Part shown: piece by piece, positions 25,101-36,289 of the stretch
Layout: each line of letters starts with the position of its first letter
Numbering within the stretch: position 1 is the stretch's first letter
Source of the DNA: Sphagnum compactum
Lineage: Eukaryota > Bryophyta > Sphagnopsida > Sphagnales
Length of the DNA: 64,000 nucleotides
NCBI GenBank assembly: GCA_965153455.1
Contig: OZ234498.1
Location: forward strand, 18,166,001 to 18,230,000
Reading direction: 5' to 3'
Made by a program: the position numbers and the translations under genes
Notes under the pieces: model-generated
Seen by the model: the letters and a program-made list of their open reading frames with translations, nothing else
Told to the model about the DNA's origin: nothing
Database searches by the model: none

Positions 25101-28100
25101 GGTCTAGTGTTGTTCTCAAAATGTTTTTTGTGCCACTTTTTGTTGTAATGGCTTCGTTCCAATCCATGCAAGGCCTTGGTTCCTAGTCATAACAAGAAAA
25201 GGTCAACACCTTTGAATGTTGTTTCTACTATGATATAAAGGTTTACAAGAAGTGAAAATTAAAAATTGTGAGGGTATAGAGTTTTACAACAAGTTAAAAT
25301 TGAAAATTGTGAAAGTATTGAGTCTTACAAGAAATTAAAATGGATAACCTGCCTAAAAAATGTAGTTACTTGTTGACTTTTTAGAAAGCTTTAATGTGCC
25401 TACCTTACAAACCTAAATGTGCAAGGTTCTAATTTTAGGAAAAAATAAAAACAAAAAAACCACTAGTTCCACAATTTGATCCTTGTGTGGATTCCACCAA
25501 AAAGATGTTGGGTTAGGCTTGGGTTATAAGAACATAAACCCTTTGGTTTAACCCTCCAAACTGAAGAACCCACCAACATTGTATGAAACCTTTTCCTTTT
25601 GATAATTACACGATTTCTACTTGTAGAATAAATAAAAAATAGAAAATAATTGTTTCCTTTTCCCCCTTATTTTGTAAATAGAATAAATGTGGGTCATTTA
25701 TATTGATATACATAACTTTACATATATTGATCCTTGTCAAAGCTATACACATTTGGCTTTATTTAAATTGTAAGTTTAATGAAGCTCATATATTCTACTT
25801 TAACAAATATATATTCAAATCCATTCACCCACCCAACATTAGTTTGCATATAGAAAAAAAAATAGCACATACATAATATTAATGCTTTTGGATTCAGATA
25901 TGATTCAAGGTTTTAGACATAAAAGTGATTTATAGCCAATAAATTGTACTTTCAAAATGTAGTACCTTCATACATTACAATAATCATCATTATAGAAATA
26001 ATTTAAATTTTTTTTTTTTGCAAATAATAATTGGTATGCACACATTTTATATCCAAATCAATATAACAATATGAATGGTGTAAGGCCCAAACCTAGTAAT
26101 TGGAGCGACCTCAAATGTGGCCATACTTTTTTAATATGTTTATGAGTTCTTTAAATTCATTTAATGTTGAAAATGTGTATTGTATTTGTACAATGTCATT
26201 TTTAATGTATTAGTTAGCATTTGGATAAGTTTGAAAATAATTTAATGAATATAAAATATCTTCAACATGTTTTAAAACTCAAAATTAGAGCTAAATTCAA
26301 CATAATGAAATAGTGTAAAAACATTAATGGTTGCCATTTCATTTTTGAAACATCCCCTCCTTTTGTGAAGGCAAAATTCTTATATATAGTTAACCCTCCA
26401 TATATACTAAAGGTTTTCCAAAAGGGCTTAACATTAGCAAAATCAGTACCCACTTCCATTAATATACAATTGAAAGGAACACTTAGTTTACCAATTATGC
26501 ATGATCATGTGTTTGTCAATGCCTTATCAAACAAGGACTCAAACTGCCGAACTTCATTTCAAGGAAGTTAAACAATCAAAGAAGGAAGACATGGAGGGAG
26601 GAAAGACCTGAGTTCGAGTTTAATTGCTCCATTCTAAACCTAGCTACTAAACATGGAAACAACAAACAACTATCATTCAACTACAAACAAAAAGTATTGG
26701 ATCAGAAGTGGGAATGGGTGGAAGTCAAGGTAGTCAGCCTTACACAAAGCACTTGGAAAAAATCTCCCGGTGTATGAGGAGGGAAACATATATGCATGAA
26801 AGTCCCTTCTACAATAGATATTAGGCTCCACTTTTAAGGAGTAGGTGAAAGAATGCCTCCCCCTCCTACACCTCGCAATCTACATATGTTCATGATAATA
26901 ACCTTCACATCATGCTTTACAATGGATAAATCCCACGAGCAGGAGATGCTCCCAAAATGCGGGGCTGTATTTGGCTACATCCTAATCCTATGCCCCTAAT
27001 TTTGGGAATGGCTCCACCCAAGGGCTTTAGCTGACACAGATATCTAAAAGTATTGCTTTGATTTGAAGGTAACTTTTGAACTAGCATGAAAGGCAAAATG
27101 CTGTTGCCCAACCCTTCCCCAAGCTTCAAACCTTAGTATAATTCACATGGTTTTTAGTGACAAGTTGCCCTGGTGTCACTTATCACCAATTGGGTAGGCT
27201 GAAACAGGCTACAACTAGCATGACCTAATTGCATTCATGTGGACAGACATATTCATTTTTCCATGAAATGGTGTATCAATTACAGGTGGGTGTGAAGACA
27301 CATCAAAGTATCCAAAGAAACTACCCCAATCCTCCGCATTCATTTCCTTAACCACCATTGTTAGGAAGTGTACAATCCGTCAGTGAATATAGGTCATCTG
27401 TTGTTGTCAACAAACCATCCACGACCCATGGTGGTGGGGTGATGCCTGAACCGAACTTGTTTCAATGCTCTTGCACGTCATAGAGGACTATGGAAGGGTT
27501 CAAAAATGAAGAAGCATTCTTCAAAAAGCAAAAAGCTGATGAAACTCTGGCAAAAAAACTCCTTTAACCCCACAGACTGGAATCAAATCACAAAATTGAT
27601 CTCAATCCAATTCTGGTTCTCAAATGAGTTTGGTCAAGTTCCAGTTGCTTGCAATGCCATAACCAAGGGTGGTTCCAATCCAGTTCCAAAACTGGTTCCC
27701 CAGTGATTATTTACTTGTAGCCAAATCTGGCTAATTTCTCTTGTGGATGATAGCCAGTGTGGCTACATCACAAAATTGGGAAAGAACCCCTTGCGTCAGT
27801 ATTAGAACACATTGCTAGACAAGATGCAGAGCTAGAGTTCCTATGTGAAACCAAAAAACCAAACCAAAAATCGTATCTAGAGAACAAATTATGAGTATAT
27901 AGGCCAATAGATAAAATTGCCAAGTCCTCAAAACTCCAAAAAAGGTTTGTATACAAGTATTCCACAACTGTTCACTGCAACAAAAGAAATTGGGTTTTTC
28001 TTTTCCACTTTCATATCTAATAAAAATTGGATTGTTAAGAACAAGTACCAGAACTATCATGTCTAATCTCTGCAGAGAGTTGTGAATTCCAACAAACAAT

Positions 28101-28334
28101 TTCTCTGGCAGGCAGAGATGAATCTGCTCCATGCAAGTGAATTCTGAACTCAAAATCTACTGAATCCTAAATGGGTGATATTGCCCATGAGCTATTTTCA
28201 AATCACCAGCTAAATTATGGATCTGAAAGACTCGCCCAGTACTGTATTTTGAGTCATCATTCTAGAAACACTGCAGAGATGTAGACTGGAGCCATTTTCT
28301 GTTTTCTGAAAGCTGCAATGGGAATTTGATGTGA
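22173..28334. other. AT-rich intergenic DNA
   Basis: About 6 kb with no supported gene. Holds an (AT)n tract at 24155-24179 and imperfect T/G-rich repeats of ~70-75 bp at about 24960-25100 (recurring TGTTTT…AATGTG words). Short palindromes of the type TAGCCA…TGGCTA occur near 27718 and 27752. The open frames are compositional. Confidence 0.45.
24155..24179. repeat. (AT)n microsatellite
   Basis: Uninterrupted AT dinucleotide run of about 25 bp. Confidence 0.95.
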
Positions 28335-29858
28335 TCAGTTGGTGGTGCTGTCAGTGAAGTTGAGGGATAGGGGATTGAGAGCTGGGTCAGCATTGTTTGA
28401 GTTTCGAACCCAACAATGCTTGCGGATCTGTCCTTGTGTCCCTGTGAGGACACCGATCTTGCCCATCTTTCGCAACGACAGACCAAATTGCGTGAAAAAT
28501 GCATCCTGGTTGTTGGCATAGTGTTCCACCAGTTTGATCGTGCGTGGGTCGTGGAAGAGCGACTCATCCGACGTGAATAGACCCAGGTTGTTCTTCAGGT
28601 TCTTGAAGTACTGGTTGTCGAATTGGAGCGGTGTGATCGGGTCGTTGAAGAACTGCGTGTTGTTGTAGTAGTTGGGTAGCTTGATGGCGCCGTTGTCCGT
28701 GCAGTTGGCCACCAGCTGCTCACTGTAATACTTGGGGTATTGAGGGTCGACCTGCGGATATATGCGGTTGATGATGCTGTTGCAATGACCTTGCCCGATA
28801 GTGTGTGCGCCTGTGTGTGCATTTTGGAAATTCGTAAAGTTAGGGTAATCCAAGCTCATGTGATGCAAAAAATCTTATAAAACGTTTCAGGATTCAGCTG
28901 CGTTGCAGACTGCTGCTGTATGGAATGGGTGAGAATCGAACGACTGACTGACCTGAGAGAACAACCAAATCGACGAGGTCTAGGCCAACAAGTTTGAAGT
29001 CTTCCAACAAGCCCGAAACCTTGAGACTGAAAGCGGGTAAAAATGTTTCGGAGCTTGGGGCATAGGAAGTAAGGCTGTCCCTGCGTCCGAGCTCGATGTC
29101 ATACAATGGTCCTCCCGCCTGTTACGTACACGGACGGAGTAAGGACTAATGTCCACAGCGGCCAGAAAATGCAACGTAGAAACATGAGGTAAAGAAGTTC
29201 TTCAGGCTGCAGAAGAATGTAAGTTATTCCAGCTATATGTTGCAAGATTCGATGACGGCATTCACGTACTTATAAGCGTATGGGAAGAATCCGGTACCTG
29301 CTTGACGGAGTAGACAGCAACCAGAGCCAACACGTCCGCGCAAGAGACAACACCTGGGCACTCTTTCTCTAGTTGCTCTTTAATGTCGTCGATCACGAAA
29401 AAGTTTCCAAGACTAAAGTTGATAGCCGCGTCCTTCTCGGCCTGGTTCACGTTGGTGGAGTTGATCAGAACAGAAGCATCACACCCTTGCACGAAACAGT
29501 CATGAAAAAACAAACGCAACTGAGGTCCGGCACTGGTAGGATCGAAAGCGAATTCAGCCGCCACAACTTTCTCCACAATCAGCGGCAGCTGAGGACACGT
29601 CTTCTTATAGAAATCGAATTCCAAAAGAGGTACATTAATATAGTACTCATGGGGAACAACAACTGCACTGTAAACCGCCTCAATATTTTCAGCTGCCGAA
29701 TCCCCCGGCCGGGACCTTGGCACAACTCTAAAGTGAGCTTCCGCCACCTCAGAGAACATCAATAAAAGGGCCACAAAAACAACAACAACAACCGGAAGCA
29801 CGACATTACTAGAAAAACAAAAACAAAATTTCAGGTAATAAGACAAAGGCCACCTCAT
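28335..29858 (-). CDS. Class III (secretory) peroxidase, copy 1
   Basis: Exons 29858-29298, 29118-28953, 28810-28335; GT-AG introns, phases 0 and 1; 400 residues. Class III peroxidases use a heme to oxidise phenolics and other donors with H2O2 in the cell wall or vacuole. Visible: hydrophobic signal region ending SEVAEA|HF; Cys in KKTCPQ; distal Arg/His in QLRLFFHDCFVQGCDAS; ECPGVVSCADVLAL; ELGRRDS; proximal His in LSGAHTIGQGHC; late Cys in VANC and KHCW. An extra ~45-residue segment lies between signal peptide and mature domain, so the protein is longer than the usual 310-350. The start is the first ATG in frame; the N-terminal ~40 residues are the least certain part. Its paralogue sits inverted at 46965-48438. 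Confidence 0.92.
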
Positions 29859-30946
29859 GGCGCCCCGAACTCTTCTTCTATGTTTATGTACACTCAAGTA
29901 CGCAGCTTAAACCCTTGTAGTCAATTCCTTCTGGTTTCTTGTCTGTGCTTTTTGCAGCGGATAGCAGAGCTATTGCAGATACAACACAACCCTAAAATCA
30001 CAAAACCACGTCATTGCTGGCTTGCTGGCTTGCTTCCGTCCTTCCTTCCTGTGCAGTTGCAGACAACTTGGCTTGGAAGTTGGTTCTAGTACTCACTGCG
30101 CTTCGAGCGTCCAGGGTACTGAGCTTGACAGCATTCGAAACCGTGGAAAGCCGCGTTCCAAGCTCGCACACTTGAAGCTTTGATGAGGAGCAATGAAGAT
30201 GGATACGGCGTGCCTGCAGAAGCACTTATAGCTCTCTTTGCAGTTCATGCCATCAGCCCTGGTTTTTTATTGGCGACATTTCGCCGAAAACAGAAACTCA
30301 AAATTCAAGAATTAAACGTGTTGTTTTGGGTTTAGGGTTTTCAATCGCCGGAAATGAGAAAACAAAAAAACTTTATTAAAAATCGCCAGATTTCTTTACT
30401 TGGTTTTCAGATTGTAGCCAAAAAAGGAAAAGAAAAAAGAAGGATGATGATTCAGTATTTTTGCTCTGATTTCTAGTTATAGCCAGATTTGGCTAAAATA
30501 TTCCTACGGATTAGGGGTGATCGCCACTTTTCTTTTCTTTTTTCCACATCTTCTTCCTAAGGATGATATAGCCATTTTGGCTACAAACAAAAACTCCTAA
30601 AAAGAAAAATCCACTGGTTCAACTTCCCAGACTCGTGGAGGTCGAGGAGCAGGTACATACGGTCAGGTACATACGGTCTTGTCATACGATGGCAATTTTG
30701 GATACAATACGCATACCAGTGGGAAATCGTATGCATATGGTCCTTTTCAGACGGTGGGAAATCAGTTAATGAAATTCATTTAGGTATCTATTTTCATAAA
30801 TAATGGACTCCCTGAATGATTCATATTCCAAGATAGGTATCCCATGTAAGAGAATGTGCATGACAAAAAAAATCCAATATTTCATTTAAACCCCCAAATG
30901 AAACGTGAATTGCACTAAGGTCATGACAAACTTAAAATTGCACATA
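29859..30946. other. Upstream region of peroxidase copy 1
   Basis: A TATA-like CTATAAGTG on the minus strand near 30224-30231 is a candidate core promoter. Further upstream, short palindromes TAGCCAGATTTGGCTA (near 30479) and TAGCCATTTTGGCTA (near 30569) resemble ones downstream of the gene. No coding sequence recognised. Confidence 0.4.
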
Positions 30947-31439
30947 CAGTAAACTCTCTCTAAACTAATATCCTTGGGACCGGCCGGAAGATATTAGTTT
31001 ATGGAGGATATTAGTTTACACAAATTATATGGGGGGTAACAAAAATCATTCCAGAACCTGCCAGAGCAGCATGAAAGGTCATGGAGGTTAGTAGAAGGTC
31101 ATGGATCATTGGGGAAAGTAATGGAACCTTGTGGAGCTTGGTGGAGGATCAAAGAAGCACGTAGAAGATCATATGACATGAGTGGTAGAAATCTTGGTAG
31201 AAAGTGAGGTTGTGGAAAGCTGCACTCTGGGTACTCTCAGAATACTTTCCTTCGCTCTATAAAAGGGGCTGTTTATAAAATATCAGTTTATAAAATGCTA
31301 TGGGATTGGAAAAAAATATTGAATATCAGTTTATGGAGAATTATTAGATTAAGTATGAGGCCCGCCACGGGCTTGTGCCCGCATATTAGTTTAGAGAGAA
31401 TATTAGTTTACACAGTATTAGTTTAGAAAGAGTTTACTG
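30947..31439. mobile_element. Pogo-type MITE with 24-bp TIRs and TA target duplication
   Basis: A 493-bp non-coding element. The left end CAGTAAACTCTCTCTAAAC… is repeated inverted at the right end with one mismatch over 24 bp. TA flanks both ends, the target duplication of the Tc1/mariner-pogo superfamily. Subterminal copies of ATATTAGTTTA recur inside. The left end closely resembles that of the transposase-bearing element at 62279 (both have CTAA-TTAATA followed by GGACCGG and TATTARTTTA), so this looks like a non-autonomous relative. Confidence 0.88.
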
Positions 31440-33150
31440 TAGAATGTTTTCTCATTTTTGCAATGTGTTGTGTCTTGACTATAGTAATAATCCCCAATGA
31501 AAATATTTGTTGTAGATATTGTTGATTTTTGACAATTGTTGGCATGCTTTAAACTATCTTAAGCTTGACAGCTGAACAATTTATATTTCCCTTGATCTTG
31601 CTAAAGATTATGGATTGAGCTTGAACAATTAAGTTGTTGTCTCCAATAACTAGCTATACCCATGGAAAATAACAAGCCCATGTGCTTTAAAACACATGAT
31701 TTTTTTCAAAAAGTTTCCTGGGTTTCTTTTTAAGAAGCTCACAAATTATATCAATAGGTTCCTTTCCATCTCTCTTCTCAATATTATTATCGTAGTACCT
31801 TGGCCAATTTGACAATCAACTGTTGAATAATTAATAAAATTTTAAAATTCAATTTGACATTTTTAAAAAATTAAAATTAGTTTCATAAAAATATTAAATA
31901 ATTTTTTAACATTTCAACAAGGATGAAGATCATCCAAGATTACTCAAACCCCACCTTATCCCCTAACTCGAAAATCCACCAATCGCGGGCGATGCTTAAC
32001 ATCAATCAATTAGGCTTTGTCCATTTGACTTGTAGATGGAGTCATAGATTTAATGTATGAATTCCAAACTTTTATTTCTCTCTTTTTCACTTTTTCTCCA
32101 AAATCCTCTCCCTCCAAAATCTAACCATTCTTGAAACTGTGATATCCCCTTGAGAGTGGGGTTGTAAATCAAAGATATCATGCTGCCAAAAATTCGAAAG
32201 GACAACCTACAAAACATTACCAAATCTCAAATCTACTACCACAAAAAATTAAAAAAAAGTTGTGAGAAGAAGAAGAACAACAACAAAACATTACCAAATT
32301 TGCCAAGCCCATTATAGTGTTTGCATATAATTTGAAACAAGTCCTTCCTTGCAGCATTTGCATTGAGTTTAGTTCCTAGATTTTTTATAAAACTTGTCCC
32401 ATCACAATATGGGCATTTTCATTCCCCCCCACTCATAAACCCACCCCCACACTCCAAATAACAAAAAAAAAGTCAGCACAATTGTAAATTTTGCAACTCC
32501 ATAAACAGACGCCTCCTCCATCAACAACTACTAAAAGCAAAATCATTTGCAGAAAAAAAAACCTTGTATATTTGTGTAGGTAGTTTCAAGGTCTGAAATT
32601 GTTGTGGAATTTTGCAATTCAAAACAAACCTTAATTTCAAAAGCACTAGAGCTCACACATGAACAAAACACATTAGGAATCTCTGTAAATTTATTGAATG
32701 GGTGAAGGAAGAAGAAGAATCATCAGCATTTGGGTTTACAAGTCCTTCTGAGATAAAAGAATGGGCAAAGTGATTCCAAAAATGGCAATGGCAATAGCTC
32801 TAGCAATCAAATAGTTAGTGCCTTTTGCAAACACATCTTTGATAACACACACAACTCCACTAGACTGCCACATCCTTCCCACCTACTTTTTCACTACCCT
32901 CAAGCTCTAAATCCTTACTGATCCACCACTTGCTAGTGTGTCCTCTTTCCAAGCTGATGATGGTATGTTGTAAAAGTTTTAGTCATCGCCAATAAAGGCA
33001 CATGCACCATTGCCATTATCGCCATCACAACAACTCTATACAAACAAAAGAAAATAAAAACAAAATCTCATTATGGTAACAACAACAACAATGACAAAAT
33101 TTTAATGCAACAAAAACACAAAAATGGAGTTTAGTTTTCTAATGAGAGTA
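31440..33150. other. AT-rich intergenic DNA
   Basis: No supported gene. The later exon of the adjacent expansin relic was looked for here and not found. Confidence 0.4.
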
Positions 33151-33744
33151 TTAAAACAAAAACTTGTTTGTGACTATAATCCTTCCAAGATTTTGCAAGC
33201 ACCACTCTGAGTCAATGCACACCAGCTGGAAACACGCTCCACAGTTAAGACCAAAGTTGAAGAAAATAGAGCTGAAAGCAATAGTGTCCATTGCATAGCC
33301 CATATTATAAGTATTGCCATACCCATAAGCTCCACCTATTGTAGCACAAGAAGAACCACTTTCAATGGAACAAAACCAAATGAGTAGAAAAACAAATAAG
33401 TATTACTTCCATCGGCTTTAGATCATCACAAAAATCAAAAGACCTAAAAAAGAAAAAAAGATTCAATTCAACTCAAGTGTTGTAATTGTTCTGTCCAATC
33501 TTTTGAATTCATAAGTTTTCAGTGTACTTTACCTTGTGTGCCAGAAGAATCAGCACCACCATAAAAAATTGCATGACTGGAGCCCCAACTACTTCTTGTG
33601 TACCCACCATAATGAACTATAGGAACAAAATTTCACAAACCCAGTTATAAGCACAACCACCACTAGCAGCTACAAGTAGAGCAAACACAACATTGTTGCA
33701 AACTAAAGTGAGCAGTAGTAGCTATTGCAAGTGGTTTTAGCCAT
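33151..33744 (-). pseudogene. Alpha-expansin fragment
   Basis: Two exon-like blocks. 33616-33533 encodes YGGYTRSSWGSSHAIFYGG and ADSSGTQ, matching the expansin 'W…AHATFYGGxDASGT' start of the mature domain. After a GT-AG intron, 33335 onward encodes GGAYGYGNTYNMGY, FNFGLNCGACFQLVC and WCLQNLGRIIVTNKF, matching 'GGACGYGNLY…GLSCGACFEIKC…KWCLPGS…ITVTATNF'. Expansins are secreted wall-loosening proteins. Here the frame stops at 33151-33153, the HFD region and C-terminal cellulose-binding-like domain are missing, and the leader from a possible ATG at 33744 contains stops. Dead relic. Confidence 0.8.
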
Positions 33745-35515
33745 CATAACCCAACAAGAAAAAAAAAACACAAACCCAGAGTGACAGTTAAGGTTTCCAA
33801 CACTTTCGACATGTGACGGCCAGGATTTTCAAAATTTTCAACATAATCATCTAATAATTATTAAGAAATTCAAAAAAATTATAGATAATATAATTAGTGT
33901 TGAACTGGCCAAGGTATTACAATATTTGATTAAGGTATTCAAAGCTCCTTGAATGTTAAATCCCACATGGGGCAACAATTTTGAAGTTGACTTGGGCTCA
34001 CCATTAAAAAAATCTTGATTTCAAAGGTTTTTTGGCACTTAGAATTGAGCCATTACTTTGCGATAGAATGCAAGAGACAAAATTCAAAAAATGTAGTTTG
34101 CAACATTAATTCAACACACATAGACACAAAAAACAACAATGTGACATAAAATGGACAAAGGAAAGAACCTAATTGAAGTTTTCTTTGCAAATTGATTTAA
34201 GGTTGTGCATTGTAGTTAATTTTGCTCACTTTAAGTAGCAAGCTTGTAATAAAAAATAACATTGCCACTTAAGTCAAGTACAAATTTACCAATGGTGCTC
34301 TTGCATGTTATGCCTCCCCCATTAAATAAGTTGTAACCATTAACACAAAACCATTGCAACTTTAATTAATGTTACCAACAAGAGTAAGAAAAATTTCACA
34401 TAAAACATGATTAAAAAAAAATCTACATTAAAACCTTGGCGAAAAAAAACCTCTCACTTGTAAGCTTTGAATAATGCTTCGAGGGGTAAGATCGAAGAAA
34501 GACGCAAAGAATATATAACCCAGTGATTGACCCCATCCAACAATGTACATACAATCTACTTTCTAATCAATGATGGGGATTGGCAATGGTCATTTTTTCA
34601 ACGACAAGGGATGTGGTGAAAGGAAATCTATTTAATGGCAGGATTGATGAATGTAGGTTTATTCAATGGTGAAATTGGCAAATGCAAGTTCATTGAATAG
34701 CCAAAATTGGTGAACAAAAATTTATTGAATGGTTGGGATTGACAAACAAGATTTATTGAACGGGTTGGTTTAATGCTTGAGATATTGTGACAAAGGCTAT
34801 TGTTACCTTTTCCTTTTGCATTGATGGCAATGGCACAAAATAACAATATGTTGTTTTTTAGGTAAATAAATAATCATGACATCTAATAAGGTCATGACAT
34901 GTGGTAGGAGAGGGGGGGGGGCGCTTTTAGGCGATTTTATCAAATTAAAAATAAAAAATGTAAAGGGCATTTCTCAAGGCATAATAACCAAGAGTTGTTG
35001 GTGACTTCGGAAGTCAAAATGTTAGCAAAGAATAATGGAACATGCCTATCAATTTGGTAAGGTAATTTTGTTGGCAAAGCCAACTGGGTGGTGAATTGAG
35101 ATTTGTGGAAAATGTGAGTATGTAACTTGATGTAATTTGATTATTAGTTATGTAATTGCCTGTGGGTTAAATTTGGTAATTTACTTGATGGTTGGATTTC
35201 ATAATATAATTATGGTTTGGTCATAACTTTAATTAATGTGCAAGATTTTCACATGATAATTCATGTGTAAACTTTTAACACATTAATGCACATGTTGAAT
35301 CACATGGGGAGCCATGTGATGTGTAGACTTTTGAAAATTTCTTGTTTAGTTTCCTTTTGGTTAATATATAAATGGATATTTATGACCTTTGGAAACACCT
35401 TCACTTGATGATAACAAGTTGTATGAATGCAAAGTTTTATGGAATATAATTATGAAAAGAATTGAAATTTCAATCTTCAAAGGTAAAGTTTATGATTATG
35501 TGAAATACATGGTAA
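33745..35515. other. AT-rich intergenic DNA
   Basis: No gene seen apart from the minisatellite at 34628-34768. The upstream part of the retroelement's 5' LTR probably lies in the last few hundred bases but its left edge could not be placed. Confidence 0.4.
34628..34768. repeat. Minisatellite, ~31-bp unit, 4.5 copies
   Basis: Units start with TTATTSAATGG-like sequence and end AAGT/AGAT; unit lengths are 31, 31, 32, 31 bp plus a partial copy. Units differ by several substitutions. Confidence 0.75.
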
Positions 35516-35644
35516 GAAAATGGTGTGGCATACACATAAAAAATAGAAAGGTGAAAGGCTATTTGTGCAACGAAGAACATAGATTTTCATAGCTATGTAA
35601 TAAACATACAAAATTTCAGTCCTATATTCGTTTGTCGATTTACA
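35516..35644 (+). repeat. LTR-like direct repeat, 5' copy
   Basis: Aligns in the same orientation with 40060-40195 (shared GAAATGGTGTGGCAT, AAAATAGAAA, TATTTGTGCAA, TAATAAACATACA). It lies upstream of gag-pol-like sequence, as expected for the end of a 5' LTR. The true left edge, likely several hundred bases further upstream, was not resolved. Confidence 0.65.
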
Positions 35645-36289
35645 TCTTCTAATTCTATAACTAGGACCCAACTCTATGTTCTTTGTGTTGTGAAACTTAG
35701 TTTTGTAGTCAAAAGTTTGGTAGAAAGAACAAACTATTTATTTTGTTTTAGAACATGAAATGCAAGGTGACTTGTTTATCTTCGAATCATGAACAGAAGT
35801 GACAACATGGGTTGAGGAAATTCAACTTGTGGTGATGGAAATTATGGGAGGCAAGCTAACTTGAGTTTGGTGCATAGTTGAATGCATAAAACAACATCAT
35901 GAAAACCATAAACATGAATCATTATGTTTGACCCCAAATCTACTTTTGGATTTTACATATAATCTTACGCATGAACTATAGTTAAATTTGTGGGAGTTTG
36001 AAAAGTTTTGCAAAGAAAAATTGCAGGCAAGAAAGGAAAAGAAAATGGCACATGTGAAGCCATATGAGATAATGTAAATAAAAAGTCTACAAAAAATAGT
36101 CGACATTCATAAATAAGTTCATGTTTATTGGACCTTGTTGAAACCTTGAAATGTTTTAATTTCCAATGTAAAAAATGTTGTAGGTTTTTGAAAAGAAAAA
36201 TAAATAAATAAATAAATATGGTTTTTTTAGGATTAATGTTTTAAATAAAACACTAATTTTAACATTAGGAAAAGCTTCTGATTCCCTTG

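Noticed and set aside
24761-25171. 136-codon minus-strand open frame
   Set aside because: Lys/Asn/Thr-rich from T/G-rich degenerate repeats; no domain and no neighbouring gene structure.
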